From: Nitrososphaerota archaeon
Lineage (GTDB): Archaea; Thermoproteota; Nitrososphaeria; Nitrososphaerales; CADDZS01
Direction: 5' to 3'
DNA: 40,598 bases
Assembly: GCA_013288145.1 (NCBI GenBank)
Contig: JABDCJ010000016.1
Coordinates: forward strand, 1 to 40,598
The notes below the pieces were generated by a model, which was not told the DNA's origin, searched no databases, and saw nothing but the letters and a program-made list of their open reading frames with translations. Shown piece by piece: positions 24,564-33,206 of this stretch. Made by a program: the position numbers and the translations under genes. Numbering within the stretch: position 1 is the first letter of the stretch; the number at the start of each line of letters is the position of its first letter.

Positions 24564-24634
24564 GGCTCTTTTTATCAAGCACCCCTCAAGTCTTTGGTTC
24601 TACCATAGATTAGTTTTGCACTGGCGAGAAGAAA

Positions 24635-24653
24635 CAAGAATACGATATTCTTG
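24635..24653. promoter_or_regulatory. Perfect inverted repeat upstream of the gene at 24719
   Basis: CAAGAATA and TATTCTTG are perfect complements separated by CGA. The palindrome lies in the 155-base gap between the element's right end and the next gene and could be a dimeric repressor site. Before the insertion it would have lain in the region shared with tbp. Confidence 0.4.
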
Positions 24654-24718
24654 ACCTGAAGTGTGAGTCCTTCCAGCTCTTATCTCTCAAGACTCCAACA
24701 TGACACTTAGATTGAATC

Positions 24719-25135
24719 TTGCCGGAAACGCAGACCTATCTAAATTTGGAGGGTTCTCAGGGAAACAGAATTTGCGGCGAAATAATCAAGCTTGACACAA
24801 CCATTATCTTCGCAAGTTTTGGGTCTTTTTCTGGCTTTGAGATCGCGTTTGCTGAAAGCCCTGCAATGACGGTCCTGGTCGGCAGAAACCCGACTCTGAA
24901 ACAGAAGTACTGTTCGATGGTCGCTGCCGTGGTAAATTCTGTTAAACAGTCTGAAGTCTTGTTCGGAAAAGCAACCACAATCATAGCTAACTTTCAGAAG
25001 AATCTCCGAATGATGGTAATCCCAATCTACCATCAAGAAATATTCGTATTCTTGATAACCAATAGAGAATCTGATTCAAGGGCATTGTCATTTCAGGTCG
25101 TAAAACTTTTGCGGAAATTTGAAAAGTCCGTCTGA
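24719..25135 (+). CDS. Hypothetical protein, possibly roadblock/DUF6659-like
   Basis: The 138-residue frame starts at TTG 24719. It has alternating strands and helices: IKLDTTIIFASFGSFSGFEIAF, a helix KQKYCSMVAAVVNSVKQSEVLFGKA, then MMVIPIYHQEIFVFLIT. This order (two strands with a turn, helix, two to three strands) matches small archaeal roadblock-type or DUF6659-like proteins that I recall from Thaumarchaeota. No catalytic motif is visible. An ATG at 24700 is in a different frame that closes after 31 codons. Moderately likely to be a real gene, weak on family. Confidence 0.6.
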   Translation: MPETQTYLNLEGSQGNRICGEIIKLDTTIIFASFGSFSGFEIAFAESPAMTVLVGRNPTLKQKYCSMVAAVVNSVKQSEVLFGKATTIIANFQKNLRMMVIPIYHQEIFVFLITNRESDSRALSFQVVKLLRKFEKSV

Positions 25136-25206
25136 GGCCGCTAAAATCATTGAGCGGTATGAAGTTTAGGCTGGACAAGTACCTGGGATAGGTTTTCCGT
25201 CGATTA

Positions 25207-25449
25207 CTAGTGCGAGATCGAAACCTGTTCTTTATCCACAAGCACTTTGCCTAGCAGCTTCGTGTAATGTGTAGACTGTTCAAATAAAGTCTGGATCTGC
25301 TTTTTTAGAAAATGAAGTTCCGCGTTTAGGCTTGTACAATCAGTATCTGGTTGGATATCATCCAGGACGCTCTTCATAGCTTCGATTGATTTACTGACGG
25401 CAAGGTAAACGTTGAATGCAAGATCGGAATTGGCTTCCTTAGCTTCCAA
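25207..25449 (-). CDS. Small hypothetical helical protein
   Basis: An 80-codon frame from TTG 25449 encodes an almost entirely helical, charged product (for example AVSKSIEAMKSVLDDIQ and ELHFLKKQIQTLFEQS). The composition is plausible for a small coiled-coil protein and unlike a shadow frame, as no gene lies opposite. There is no recognisable domain and no clear promoter. Call kept at low confidence. Confidence 0.4.
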   Translation of the reverse strand: MEAKEANSDLAFNVYLAVSKSIEAMKSVLDDIQPDTDCTSLNAELHFLKKQIQTLFEQSTHYTKLLGKVLVDKEQVSISH

Positions 25450-25735
25450 ATTAAACCCCTCATGAGTATGTCATCTCCAAATTATAGTTGATATGGAACT
25501 TTGCTACTTCGATTATTATAGGTCAAAGATCTAGGAAGAACCTCTGGTCTCGAAACTAAAGGGTAAATGGAGGTTCAAAGTTTCGTGATACCGAGGGCAC
25601 GAAAGCAATTCCCAGTCCTTATTTTAGTAAAGTGACGACTCGGTCAAATGCCTTCTCTACATTTCTTAGGTTTTTAGTATAACTCTGATTCCTCATTGTC
25701 GTCAAACAAGCAATCGGAGCGCCGAAACTAAAAAG

Positions 25736-26215
25736 CTAACCAGACTGAAACAGAGGCTTTTGATGCAAGATCGACTTGAAAACCAGAATCGGAGAGCCAG
25801 CAACTTCCCAGTTTAGAATGAAATCAGCTAGTCTGTGAATCGGGACTACTGGAACACCATTTTTTAAGACAAAGAGCGACTCATCTCTCCAAGTCAGAAT
25901 CACAGGAATTATTTTGGGAAATAAACTTTCGGAAGCCATTCTGGAAGCTCTTAGTGCCTGCCTTTCTGCAATTTTTGACATCGAGGCTTGACCCACCGTC
26001 CTCTTCCAGTGCTTACAGTCTATTGCAAAAGTCACTCCATTTCCGGAGGCGACCAAGTCGATTTCCATGCGTGGTTTCTTAAAGCGATAATTTCGGATCG
26101 TCTTGAACCCGAATGATGCGAAGATGCGGTTGGAGAATCCTTCAAATTCTATCCAGTTCTGATTTGCCGCGAGCCCTTCGGGATCAGAGTTGCGTGGCAA
26201 GCGCTTTGCGATCAA
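25736..26215 (-). CDS. PD-(D/E)XK nuclease-like protein
   Basis: The 159-residue protein has the restriction-endonuclease-like core: a helix with E23/E25, GFSNRIFASFGFKTIRNYRF, then EIDLVA (51-56) and FAIDCKHW (63-70). D53 and D66-x-K68 make the D-x(n)-D/E-x-K metal site. A QASMSKIAERQALRASR helix follows. Related small archaeal proteins include Mrr/Hjc-like and RecB-like nucleases; which is uncertain. Start is TTG 26215, 27 bases after the upstream regulator gene, so the pair is probably an operon. It ends TAG. Confidence 0.7.
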   Translation of the reverse strand: MIAKRLPRNSDPEGLAANQNWIEFEGFSNRIFASFGFKTIRNYRFKKPRMEIDLVASGNGVTFAIDCKHWKRTVGQASMSKIAERQALRASRMASESLFPKIIPVILTWRDESLFVLKNGVPVVPIHRLADFILNWEVAGSPILVFKSILHQKPLFQSG

Positions 26216-26242
26216 TGCGATTATGAAAAAAGCGTAGCGGTA

Positions 26243-26521
26243 TTACACCATACTGATGCTGACGCGGTAACGGTAGATTTCTTTGATGAGCTTGTCCCCT
26301 TCGGTAGTCAAACAGTATACTCTCGGTTTGGAGCTCTCGGGGGTAGAGCATGAAACAAGATCCTTGCTCTCCAGTTCCTTCAGCGCTCTGCTAATATGAG
26401 ATAGGTGTTTTTCGACCTGCTTTGCCAGCTGCGTGGGAGTTCCGGAATTGTTGGAAAGAAACGATAGGACCTTCAGTCTTGTCTCACTGGAGAGGACGAA
26501 ATCAAGACTTTCTAGGGCCAT
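26243..26521 (-). CDS. ArsR/MarR-type winged-helix regulator
   Basis: The 92 residues are almost one winged helix: FVLSSETRLKVLSFLSNN, GTPTQLAKQVEKHLSHISRALKELESKDLV (recognition helix SHISRALKEL), then a wing ending PRVYCLTTEG. The ATG at 26521 is preceded by a TATA-like ATTAAAATT (complement of 26549-26557), giving a leader of only about 6 bases. It precedes the nuclease-like gene and may control it. The ligand is unknown; no metal-binding cysteines typical of ArsR sensors are seen. Confidence 0.8.
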   Translation of the reverse strand: MALESLDFVLSSETRLKVLSFLSNNSGTPTQLAKQVEKHLSHISRALKELESKDLVSCSTPESSKPRVYCLTTEGDKLIKEIYRYRVSISMV

Positions 26522-26548
26522 TATGACCAGAAAACTAAGACAACCGCA

Positions 26549-26557
26549 AATTTTAAT
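26549..26557 (-). promoter_or_regulatory. TATA-like box for the winged-helix/nuclease pair
   Basis: ATTAAAATT on the minus strand is about 30 bases before the ATG at 26521. This fits a near-leaderless transcript, common in this window. Confidence 0.45.
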
Positions 26558-26760
26558 CTTCTGATTATTCTCTACTATATACTATCATTTTGACTGTTCT
26601 TTTGGATAGAACAGCAAGAATTTGACTTTGTTGGGCGTTTTTGCATTGTATTTTCCGATTACATATCACCACTCCCAGTAGTAGTATTGACTGAGGCCTT
26701 TGGCCCGACTCAGATGGTCTAAAGAGAGAGGAATTACAACGTATCTTTGGAAAGCGGGGA

Positions 26761-26949
26761 ATGGCGAGTGGCTTCACAAAAATAGCCATCGCCCTTTTAA
26801 TGATCGTGCTTGCGATCGTTCTCGACCTTACGGCGATCGACTCTCCTTTCCAAATCCTTCAGCTCCTCGTTTCTTTCGCTCTTGCAATCGGAGGTGCTCT
26901 GGTCGGAATAAGGGGTCTGATTGAATTTCTCTCTGATCGTTTTCAGTAG
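26761..26949 (+). CDS. Small two-helix membrane protein
   Basis: The 62-residue frame from ATG 26761 contains two hydrophobic segments, IAIALLMIVLAIVLDLTAI (about 8-26) and ILQLLVSFALAIGGALVGI (about 32-50), with a short polar turn. It ends 7 bases inside the convergent ABC-transporter gene. No family is recognised; the hydrophobic pattern in a gap without any opposing gene supports it being real. Confidence 0.5.
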   Translation: MASGFTKIAIALLMIVLAIVLDLTAIDSPFQILQLLVSFALAIGGALVGIRGLIEFLSDRFQ

Positions 26950-27902
26950 AGCCAACACGCTACGTCATGACCTGATTCCTTTTCTTTCAATGAAGGGATT
27001 TGGGTCAAGCAGACGTCCATCACGTAAGGGCACCTTGCATGAAATTTACAACCGCTGGGATCAGGTCTATCAGAATTAATGTCGCCACGGATGTTCACTT
27101 GTTTTAGAATATCTCTCTTTGAGGGGTCAATGTACGGAGTTGCCTCAAGGAGTGCCTTGGTATATGGATGGAGTGGACTCGAAACAATCGATTCTGAAGT
27201 TCCTAGCTCAACTATCTGTCCGAGATACATCACCGCAATTCTGTCCGATATTACTCTGGCTACTGCCATTTCGTGTGTGATGAAAAGGAATGCCACTTCG
27301 AAGTTTTCCGAGATCTTCTTGATGATTGCCAGAATGTCGCCCTTAAGCGAAACGTCAAGCATTGATACTGGTTCGTCCGCTACCACGAAAGATGGGCTGA
27401 ACAAAAGCACCCTTGCAATGCCCACCCTCTGGCGCTGACCGCCCGAAAGCTGGAAAACATAGTCATTGAAAATATCGGCAGGAAGTCCTACCTGGTCAAA
27501 AACGGAAATGATTCTTGTATCTACCTGTGCCTTTTTTTTGATACCATGAGCCTCCAAGGGAATTCTCAAAACGTCGTACACCTTCATGTTGGGATCTATC
27601 GAAGAATACGGATCCTGGAAAATCATCTGAAGCTCCGCCCTCATTCTTTTCCACTGCGAGCCCTTTGCCGATGAAACGTCGGCCGGTGTGTTGTCACGTC
27701 GATAGAGCTTAACCTTCCCCGAAGTTATTTTGATAAGACCAATCGCAGCTTTTCCAAGAGTCGTCTTCCCCGATCCAGATTCGCCGACTAACCCGAGGAC
27801 CTCTCCCCTCCGAATTTTCAGATTGACTCCGTCAACTGCCTTGACATGTGTTTCTTCTCGAAGAAACGGCTTTTTCCGGAATACCACCCGGACGTTTTCC
27901 AA
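26943..27902 (-). CDS. Peptide ABC importer ATPase (DppF/OppF-like)
   Basis: This is one of two ATP-hydrolysing subunits of a dipeptide/oligopeptide importer. It has Walker A GESGSGKTT, signature LSGGQRQR, Walker B VVADEPVSML and the family's C-terminal cysteine cluster (GCKFHARCPYVMDVC then CWLY). Start is TTG 27902. It is the last gene of the operon, following its partner by 16 bases. Length 319 is normal. Confidence 0.92.
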   Translation of the reverse strand: MENVRVVFRKKPFLREETHVKAVDGVNLKIRRGEVLGLVGESGSGKTTLGKAAIGLIKITSGKVKLYRRDNTPADVSSAKGSQWKRMRAELQMIFQDPYSSIDPNMKVYDVLRIPLEAHGIKKKAQVDTRIISVFDQVGLPADIFNDYVFQLSGGQRQRVGIARVLLFSPSFVVADEPVSMLDVSLKGDILAIIKKISENFEVAFLFITHEMAVARVISDRIAVMYLGQIVELGTSESIVSSPLHPYTKALLEATPYIDPSKRDILKQVNIRGDINSDRPDPSGCKFHARCPYVMDVCLTQIPSLKEKESGHDVACWLY

Positions 27903-27918
27903 GTCGAGCAGAATCTGG

Positions 27919-28854
27919 TCAGTATAACCAGCAGGCAGCTTTCTGCTCCTCCGAGATTCGTTGCACCCGCGGCTCCTCGTTCTTGCAGATTGTCATGACG
28001 TTAGGGCATCTTGGAGCAAACTTACAGCCAGGCGGCAAGTTTACGAGATCCGGCATGAAACCGGAAATACCTGAAATTGACTTGCCAGTAATGGTAGGGA
28101 CCGACGCGATCAGTCCCTTCGTGTAAGGATGTTTAGGGCGTTCAAAAACTGCATCAGAAGTTCCGACTTCGGCCAGTTTCCCGGCATACAGGACATAAAC
28201 TCGATCTACGATTTCTGAAAGCAGCGCGAGATCGTGGGTTACGAGCATTATCGAGATCTGCTTTTTCTTCCTCAGTGTCTTTAGGAGGTTAATGATGCTT
28301 GACTGCGTCAGAACGTCAAGTGCGGTTGTGGGTTCGTCCGCGATCAAAAATGGTGGATCGATTGCAAGAGCCATTGCGAGGAATGCTCTCTGCTTCTGCC
28401 CTCCCGAAAGTTCGTGTGGAAATCTCCTCGCAATTCCTGGTTCAAGCTCGACCATCCCAAGCAATTCGGCAATCCTATCCACTCGATTACCATGGTAACC
28501 GTGGATCATTAGAACCTCATCGATTTGCGAGCCGATTGTAAAAACAGGTGTAAAGCCATTCATAGATCCTTGAAAGACCATGGCAATTTTTTTCCAGCGG
28601 TAAGATTTCCTGAACTCATCCTCGTCCATTTCAATAATATCCCGCCCCTCGAACTCTATCTTTCCTCCCATTATTTTTCCGGGTGAAGAAATCAGACGAG
28701 AGATCGCAAGTGCAAGCGTTGTTTTTCCACAGCCACTCTCCCCGGCCACACCAACTATCTCGCCTCGACCAACATGGAAGTCAACACCGTCTAGTGCTTT
28801 AACGAGTCCTCTAGCGGAATCGAAATAAACTCTCAGCTCGTGGACATCAATCAA
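27919..28854 (-). CDS. Peptide ABC importer ATPase (DppD/OppD-like)
   Basis: The second ATPase of the importer, 311 residues, has Walker A GESGCGKTT, signature LSGGQKQR, Walker B LIADEPTTAL and the C-terminal oligopeptide-transporter cysteine motif (GCKFAPRCPNVMTIC, CWLY). It starts at TTG 28854, overlapping the permease gene by 8 bases, which indicates coupled translation. Together with the other ATPase it powers uptake of short peptides or a chemically similar solute. Confidence 0.92.
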   Translation of the reverse strand: MIDVHELRVYFDSARGLVKALDGVDFHVGRGEIVGVAGESGCGKTTLALAISRLISSPGKIMGGKIEFEGRDIIEMDEDEFRKSYRWKKIAMVFQGSMNGFTPVFTIGSQIDEVLMIHGYHGNRVDRIAELLGMVELEPGIARRFPHELSGGQKQRAFLAMALAIDPPFLIADEPTTALDVLTQSSIINLLKTLRKKKQISIMLVTHDLALLSEIVDRVYVLYAGKLAEVGTSDAVFERPKHPYTKGLIASVPTITGKSISGISGFMPDLVNLPPGCKFAPRCPNVMTICKNEEPRVQRISEEQKAACWLY

Positions 28855-30226
28855 AGTTGGTCACTCTTGGAGCTATAATCTTGTCAAGCGCAAAGCCCAT
28901 GAGGACAAATGGAATGGTGGCGATTACTATCATCAGCCCTGGAAAAAGCACCCACCACCACCATCCGTAGAGCGCCGCCTCGTTGAAGAAGGCGCTATCC
29001 AGAATAGTTCCCCAAGTGATAAGATTGGGAGGCTGGATTCCCAGAAAACCAAGTGTTTCGACGAGCAAAATACCGGCAGGAATTCCGAGGACCGTATAGG
29101 CAATCGAAACGGGGGCGAGTCTTGGCATAAAGTGACTGAAGAAAGTCCGATAGGCAGGAATTCCCATGGCCCTGTCAGCTTCGATGTAGGTCTGAGATTT
29201 TATCGAAAGAGCAACTGTCCGGGCGATTATAGCATAGAATGGCCAGCTGAGGAATGAGATCAATAGTCCCTCCTCAAGAAGGGTCAACGATGACGAATAT
29301 GAAATGACTACAAGAAAATTCAGAGCCGGAAGTGCAAGGAAGACAATTGTCGTCCACTGCATTATTCCGTCCTTTCTCCCACCAAAGTAGCCCGCAAGCC
29401 CACCGAAGATAACTCCACCAACCACAGCGACAACTGAGGTGAGGATGCCTAACTCTAGGGCATTGGGTAATCCCGCCAGAATACCGAGATCAATCGGCCG
29501 GCCATAATAATCCGTTCCCATCGGACCGTAAGAGGTGCCTATGACGTTGAAAGACGAATTGGAAGTGAAGTTCAGAGGGCTTGTGGAAAGCAGCTGAACT
29601 TCCACGGTGAAATCTCCGGTATCAACCGGGCCAGAAAGTAGTCCCTTTCCATTCTGGTCGAATAACGCGCTCATTACTTGGCTCTTTGTCAGTCCGCTCG
29701 AATATTGCCCTGTCTGAGCGAGTATGTATTGGCTAATCGCATTCTTGAAATCGGGACTGTTAGCATCGTACTGATTGCCTGATTGAACTTGTGAAACTTG
29801 AATATCAACTGCCTTGGCTCCGGGTTTTGTCCAAGCTATGGTTGCAGAGATCGCATTTCCGCGAAAAGTGGGAAGAAAGGAAACGTCCTGTGGGGTCGTG
29901 GAGCTGCTCCAGCTAAAACTCGAATTTGAATTGTACTCATAAAAACGCGCCGCGCCCGCCGATACGTTCGATTCCTGCCACATCTTTAGGGACACAGGAA
30001 TTGAGGGTGAGACGTGCAAGCCGATCACTCCCACCCAAACTGGTGCAGCGCCGACAGGGTTTCCAGTCCAGCTTTGCGGATTGTTCCATTTGAAGGCGAT
30101 ATTTTGTGGAACCTCAGCAGCAGAATAGACTGTAAAAAGCAGAATCACAATCATCATCACCAGTCCTGCAAAGCCCGACTTTGATCGTAGAAACTGCCTA
30201 GTTGTTGACTTCCAAATACTATCCAT
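28847..30226 (-). CDS. Peptide ABC importer permease (DppC-like) with large external insertion
   Basis: The protein has the N-terminal DppC membrane segment (about residues 19-37, GFAGLVMMIVILLFTVY), then a polar Ser/Thr/Asn-rich stretch of roughly 200 residues that should lie outside the cell, then the conserved permease core with the EAA loop (EADRAMGIPAYRTFFSH) and GILLVETLGFLGIQPP. At 459 residues it is about 150 longer than usual DppC; the excess is all in that first external loop. ATG 30226 has a strong GGAGG about 8 bases upstream. It likely pairs with the DppB-like protein next to it. Confidence 0.9.
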   Translation of the reverse strand: MDSIWKSTTRQFLRSKSGFAGLVMMIVILLFTVYSAAEVPQNIAFKWNNPQSWTGNPVGAAPVWVGVIGLHVSPSIPVSLKMWQESNVSAGAARFYEYNSNSSFSWSSSTTPQDVSFLPTFRGNAISATIAWTKPGAKAVDIQVSQVQSGNQYDANSPDFKNAISQYILAQTGQYSSGLTKSQVMSALFDQNGKGLLSGPVDTGDFTVEVQLLSTSPLNFTSNSSFNVIGTSYGPMGTDYYGRPIDLGILAGLPNALELGILTSVVAVVGGVIFGGLAGYFGGRKDGIMQWTTIVFLALPALNFLVVISYSSSLTLLEEGLLISFLSWPFYAIIARTVALSIKSQTYIEADRAMGIPAYRTFFSHFMPRLAPVSIAYTVLGIPAGILLVETLGFLGIQPPNLITWGTILDSAFFNEAALYGWWWWVLFPGLMIVIATIPFVLMGFALDKIIAPRVTNFD

Positions 30227-30229
30227 GCG

Positions 30230-31282
30230 CTATCCTCCTGACTTGATCCTGGGATCCAATAAGCCGTAAACAACATCACCGATGTAAAGTCCAACGAGCA
30301 GGACTACAGTTAGGACAAACGTGATTCCGAGTATGATCGGGACATCGTTGGCTAGGATCGACTCGTAAGTAAGAAGTCCGACGCCGGGCCAGTTGAAGAC
30401 TATCTCGGTTGTAAGACCTCCAGCGAAAGATCCGGTCACTGCAAGTATTGACTGTGTTGCAATAGCGGGTGATGCGGTACGGAGAACATGCCTGAATATG
30501 ATTCTTGATTCAGAAAACCCCCGCGCTTTCGCAGTGATCACGAAATCTTCTCCGATCGTAGAAACGACCAAACTTCGTATTACGTACGTAAATCCGCCTA
30601 TGTTCACGATAAGAAAAGCCACCAGCGGCAGCGTCATGTGATCAAGCAAACTTCCAACGTAGCTCAATGGGTTGCCGGGTGGAGGTATCGACATCATTCC
30701 AGAAGTAGGAAACAGCGAAACACCATACGCAAGTCCCGCAATGAGCAAGAAACCGACCCACCAAGTTGGCAGGCTTGAATGGATAACCGCAACAAACGGG
30801 ACAATCTTGTCCAGGATGCCTCCGGCAGACTTTGCTGCAAATAAGCCGATTATCGTCCCCAGTACTATAAGGAGAACAGTACCCGTTGTGAAAAGCAGAA
30901 TCGTATTTGGTAGATAAGCTGCAATTACGGAGCTTACTTGATTTGAGCCGTTGGGCGCATTGATGAAAAAACTGGTCCCGAAATGAAAAGTCATCAGGTT
31001 GTACAACTGTAAGCCGAATTTGACAGGGAGAGGTTGATTGAATCCGAAAGCCGAAAGATAGTTTGACTTGAATCCCGCGACGAGTGTGTGAATCTGTGCG
31101 GCAGTCAACCCCTTGGAAGTTCTTAGCAAAGTCTGCTGGTATTGCCCGGCGAGAAAATTCGACGAAGAAATAATCACTTTTTGAATTTCGGGATACGTAC
31201 CTATGTAGACAATCGAAATTGTAGCGATTAGGGCGGCGAAGTATGAAACCGTCCTCTTTGCCACGAAATACAAATATCCCAA
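30230..31282 (-). CDS. Peptide ABC importer permease (DppB-like)
   Basis: The 350-residue protein has an N-terminal membrane helix, an external loop and five further hydrophobic segments. The DppB loop sequence FVITAKARGFSESRIIFRHVLRTA and the GGLTTEIVFNWPGVGLL segment near the C-terminus identify it. Start is TTG 31282. Its TAG stop is 3 bases before the DppC-like ATG, whose ribosome-binding GGAGG lies inside the DppB frame. It follows the substrate-binding gene by 130 bases. Confidence 0.9.
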   Translation of the reverse strand: MGYLYFVAKRTVSYFAALIATISIVYIGTYPEIQKVIISSSNFLAGQYQQTLLRTSKGLTAAQIHTLVAGFKSNYLSAFGFNQPLPVKFGLQLYNLMTFHFGTSFFINAPNGSNQVSSVIAAYLPNTILLFTTGTVLLIVLGTIIGLFAAKSAGGILDKIVPFVAVIHSSLPTWWVGFLLIAGLAYGVSLFPTSGMMSIPPPGNPLSYVGSLLDHMTLPLVAFLIVNIGGFTYVIRSLVVSTIGEDFVITAKARGFSESRIIFRHVLRTASPAIATQSILAVTGSFAGGLTTEIVFNWPGVGLLTYESILANDVPIILGITFVLTVVLLVGLYIGDVVYGLLDPRIKSGG

Positions 31283-31412
31283 GAGATATCTCGCGCGCTC
31301 TTGCTAATACTCAGGTTCTTTTTTTCCCATTCTTGAATGAAAATATGGGAGCTCGAGATGCTGCTTCCGCCTTCTCCTGATTGTACATTTGATTGTCGTC
31401 AGATCATCTGGG

Positions 31413-33167
31413 TCAAGTCGGCGCCGAGGTGGTTCCTCCCCTTCTGCGAAGGGCCACAAATGCTCCCACGACGATTATGATCACTACTACTACCGAAGCT
31501 ACCTCTAGTGTTGTAGTGCTTCCGTTGTTCGCACTCGTGGTGGAGTTTGAAGAACTTGACGTAGTTGAGGAACTGGATGAGCTCGTCGTCGATGGAATGG
31601 ACATAGAACTGGATGTCGTAGAGGAGGATGAACTCATCGAAATTGAGAGCCCTGTTGCACTCGTAGTAACCGTGGTCGAGACGGATGATGTTGAAGAAGT
31701 ATTCGAGGCTGTTCCAATTACCGTTATTGTCGTCTGGAATGGATCTATGAGTTTGGACGAGTTCGATGACGCGTACACAATGAGAGTATAAGTCCCGGCG
31801 GAAAGAGTAGCAGGTACCGTTACAATCGCCTGTCCATTGTTCCCTGAAATTGTCGAAGCTTGAGATACTACTGTGCCATTTCCGACGATCTCTATGACCA
31901 TATTCACTCCTGGCTGCGGAGCTGTATGATTGGTCCCGATCACTGTCGACAGAGTCGTGACATTAAAGTTTGAACCTGAAGCTACGATCGAAGGAGGCGA
32001 CGCGGAGACGCTAATTGACGTGGCCGAAGCGAAAAGAGCGGACGGGATTATAGTTGAGGTAAAGTTCGGGTTTTTGGTGAGAACGGCGTAGTTGGGCGTC
32101 GTACTTGTCTGCCATTGCGATATAATATATGGTCCGTCGCTGACAACGGCATTGCCGTACTTAGTGATGAATGATGATAGAGCCGAGTAGCCTGCGGCTG
32201 CAAATGAAGCATTTGTCATAGGCACGCCGGTAAGATTCTGGAGCTGAGCCAGTTGTGGAGGAACGTAGGATTCGCTGGTAAGCGTTGACAGTTGCGAACC
32301 CACGTAACCTAAATCTGTGGGACTGACCAGACTGAGCCAGTCGATTGATTTCGCAGTAGCACTGGATGTGGACCACGCAGCTTTTCCGGAAGAAACGACA
32401 TTTGCCATCGCCTGAAATAGCTGCCAGGGCATCATACTTCCGCCGGGCAGTGCGTCGCCTAATGTTGGCTCCAAAGTAGCGTCGTTTAACGCAGCAAAGT
32501 TGTAGTCTGGATAGTAATAATTGGAGTATATCTCCAGTGATGTCGAGTTGAGCACCCGAAAGCCAATGACTGGAGCAAAAGAAGATGCGTAGACCGCGTT
32601 TGCGTAGCCGTCATATATCGAACTATTCGTATTGAGACTCGCATTCTCATAAACTACGTACTGGTATAGTAGGTCAGCTAGCGAAATGGACTGTCCGTCA
32701 GACCATTTTTCTGCTTTGAATAGAGGCGCGTAATTTACATCAACTGCAACTCTGGCCATTGTTCCGTTTGGTGGGTGAACAAATTTACCACTGGTATAGT
32801 TATACATCAACGCGGAACTCGGAAGACTGGTATTTGCTGTTGGACTGATTGAGTTTAGCTTGTAGGCAAATCCAATTGCATAATCATAACCTGTCGCCGG
32901 CTGATAATAAATCAGAGGAAGCGCCACACTCGATGATGTCTGAACAGCATAGGCATCTTTCCAACCTCCGATTGGGTTTAACGCACCTTCCGCAAGGTGT
33001 CTGACTCCAATATTGGCAGTGCCTGTCGGAGAGTTCATCGTGATGTACGAGAGGCTGTTCAACACAGGGTCTTCAACAAATTGTGGAGTAATGTTAGTGA
33101 GTAATTTGGGATTTGCACCGTAAGCGGCAAGCGAAGTTGCAACATATATTCTGACACCCTCGTTCAA
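31413..33167 (-). CDS. Substrate-binding protein of the peptide importer, C-terminal part after an in-frame TAG
   Basis: This frame continues the solute-binding protein that begins at 34229. The codons between the TAG (33207-33209) and the first possible TTG start (33167) read QRSQLLNNLTGLTLNEGVRIYVATS, which fits a continuous SBP_bac_5-type domain. The rest includes the usual PLFKAEKWSDGQSISLADLL segment, then a beta-rich region, an S/T-rich linker and a C-terminal membrane anchor (VASVVVVIIIVVGAFVAL followed by RRRGG). Alone it would lack a signal peptide and half a lobe. So it is either the tail of a readthrough product or the 3' part of a pseudogene. It ends TGA. Confidence 0.8.
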   Translation of the reverse strand: MNEGVRIYVATSLAAYGANPKLLTNITPQFVEDPVLNSLSYITMNSPTGTANIGVRHLAEGALNPIGGWKDAYAVQTSSSVALPLIYYQPATGYDYAIGFAYKLNSISPTANTSLPSSALMYNYTSGKFVHPPNGTMARVAVDVNYAPLFKAEKWSDGQSISLADLLYQYVVYENASLNTNSSIYDGYANAVYASSFAPVIGFRVLNSTSLEIYSNYYYPDYNFAALNDATLEPTLGDALPGGSMMPWQLFQAMANVVSSGKAAWSTSSATAKSIDWLSLVSPTDLGYVGSQLSTLTSESYVPPQLAQLQNLTGVPMTNASFAAAGYSALSSFITKYGNAVVSDGPYIISQWQTSTTPNYAVLTKNPNFTSTIIPSALFASATSISVSASPPSIVASGSNFNVTTLSTVIGTNHTAPQPGVNMVIEIVGNGTVVSQASTISGNNGQAIVTVPATLSAGTYTLIVYASSNSSKLIDPFQTTITVIGTASNTSSTSSVSTTVTTSATGLSISMSSSSSTTSSSMSIPSTTSSSSSSTTSSSSNSTTSANNGSTTTLEVASVVVVIIIVVGAFVALRRRGGTTSAPT

Positions 33168-33206
33168 AGTCAGTCCCGTAAGGTTATTGAGAAGCTGACT
33201 TCTCTG

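Noticed and set aside
24700..24797. ATG-started frame just ahead of the gene at 24719
   Set aside because: Closes after 31 codons and is out of phase with the longer, better-structured frame.
25736..26521. Possible readthrough joining the winged-helix and nuclease-like frames, which are in the same phase
   Set aside because: The separating stop is TAA, the downstream gene has its own TTG start before the fold, and each is a complete domain; sharing phase happens one time in three.
31393..31791. Acidic 132-codon frame on the plus strand
   Set aside because: It is the complement of the Ser/Thr-rich linker of the substrate-binding protein; its Asp/Glu/Val runs are an artefact of that composition.
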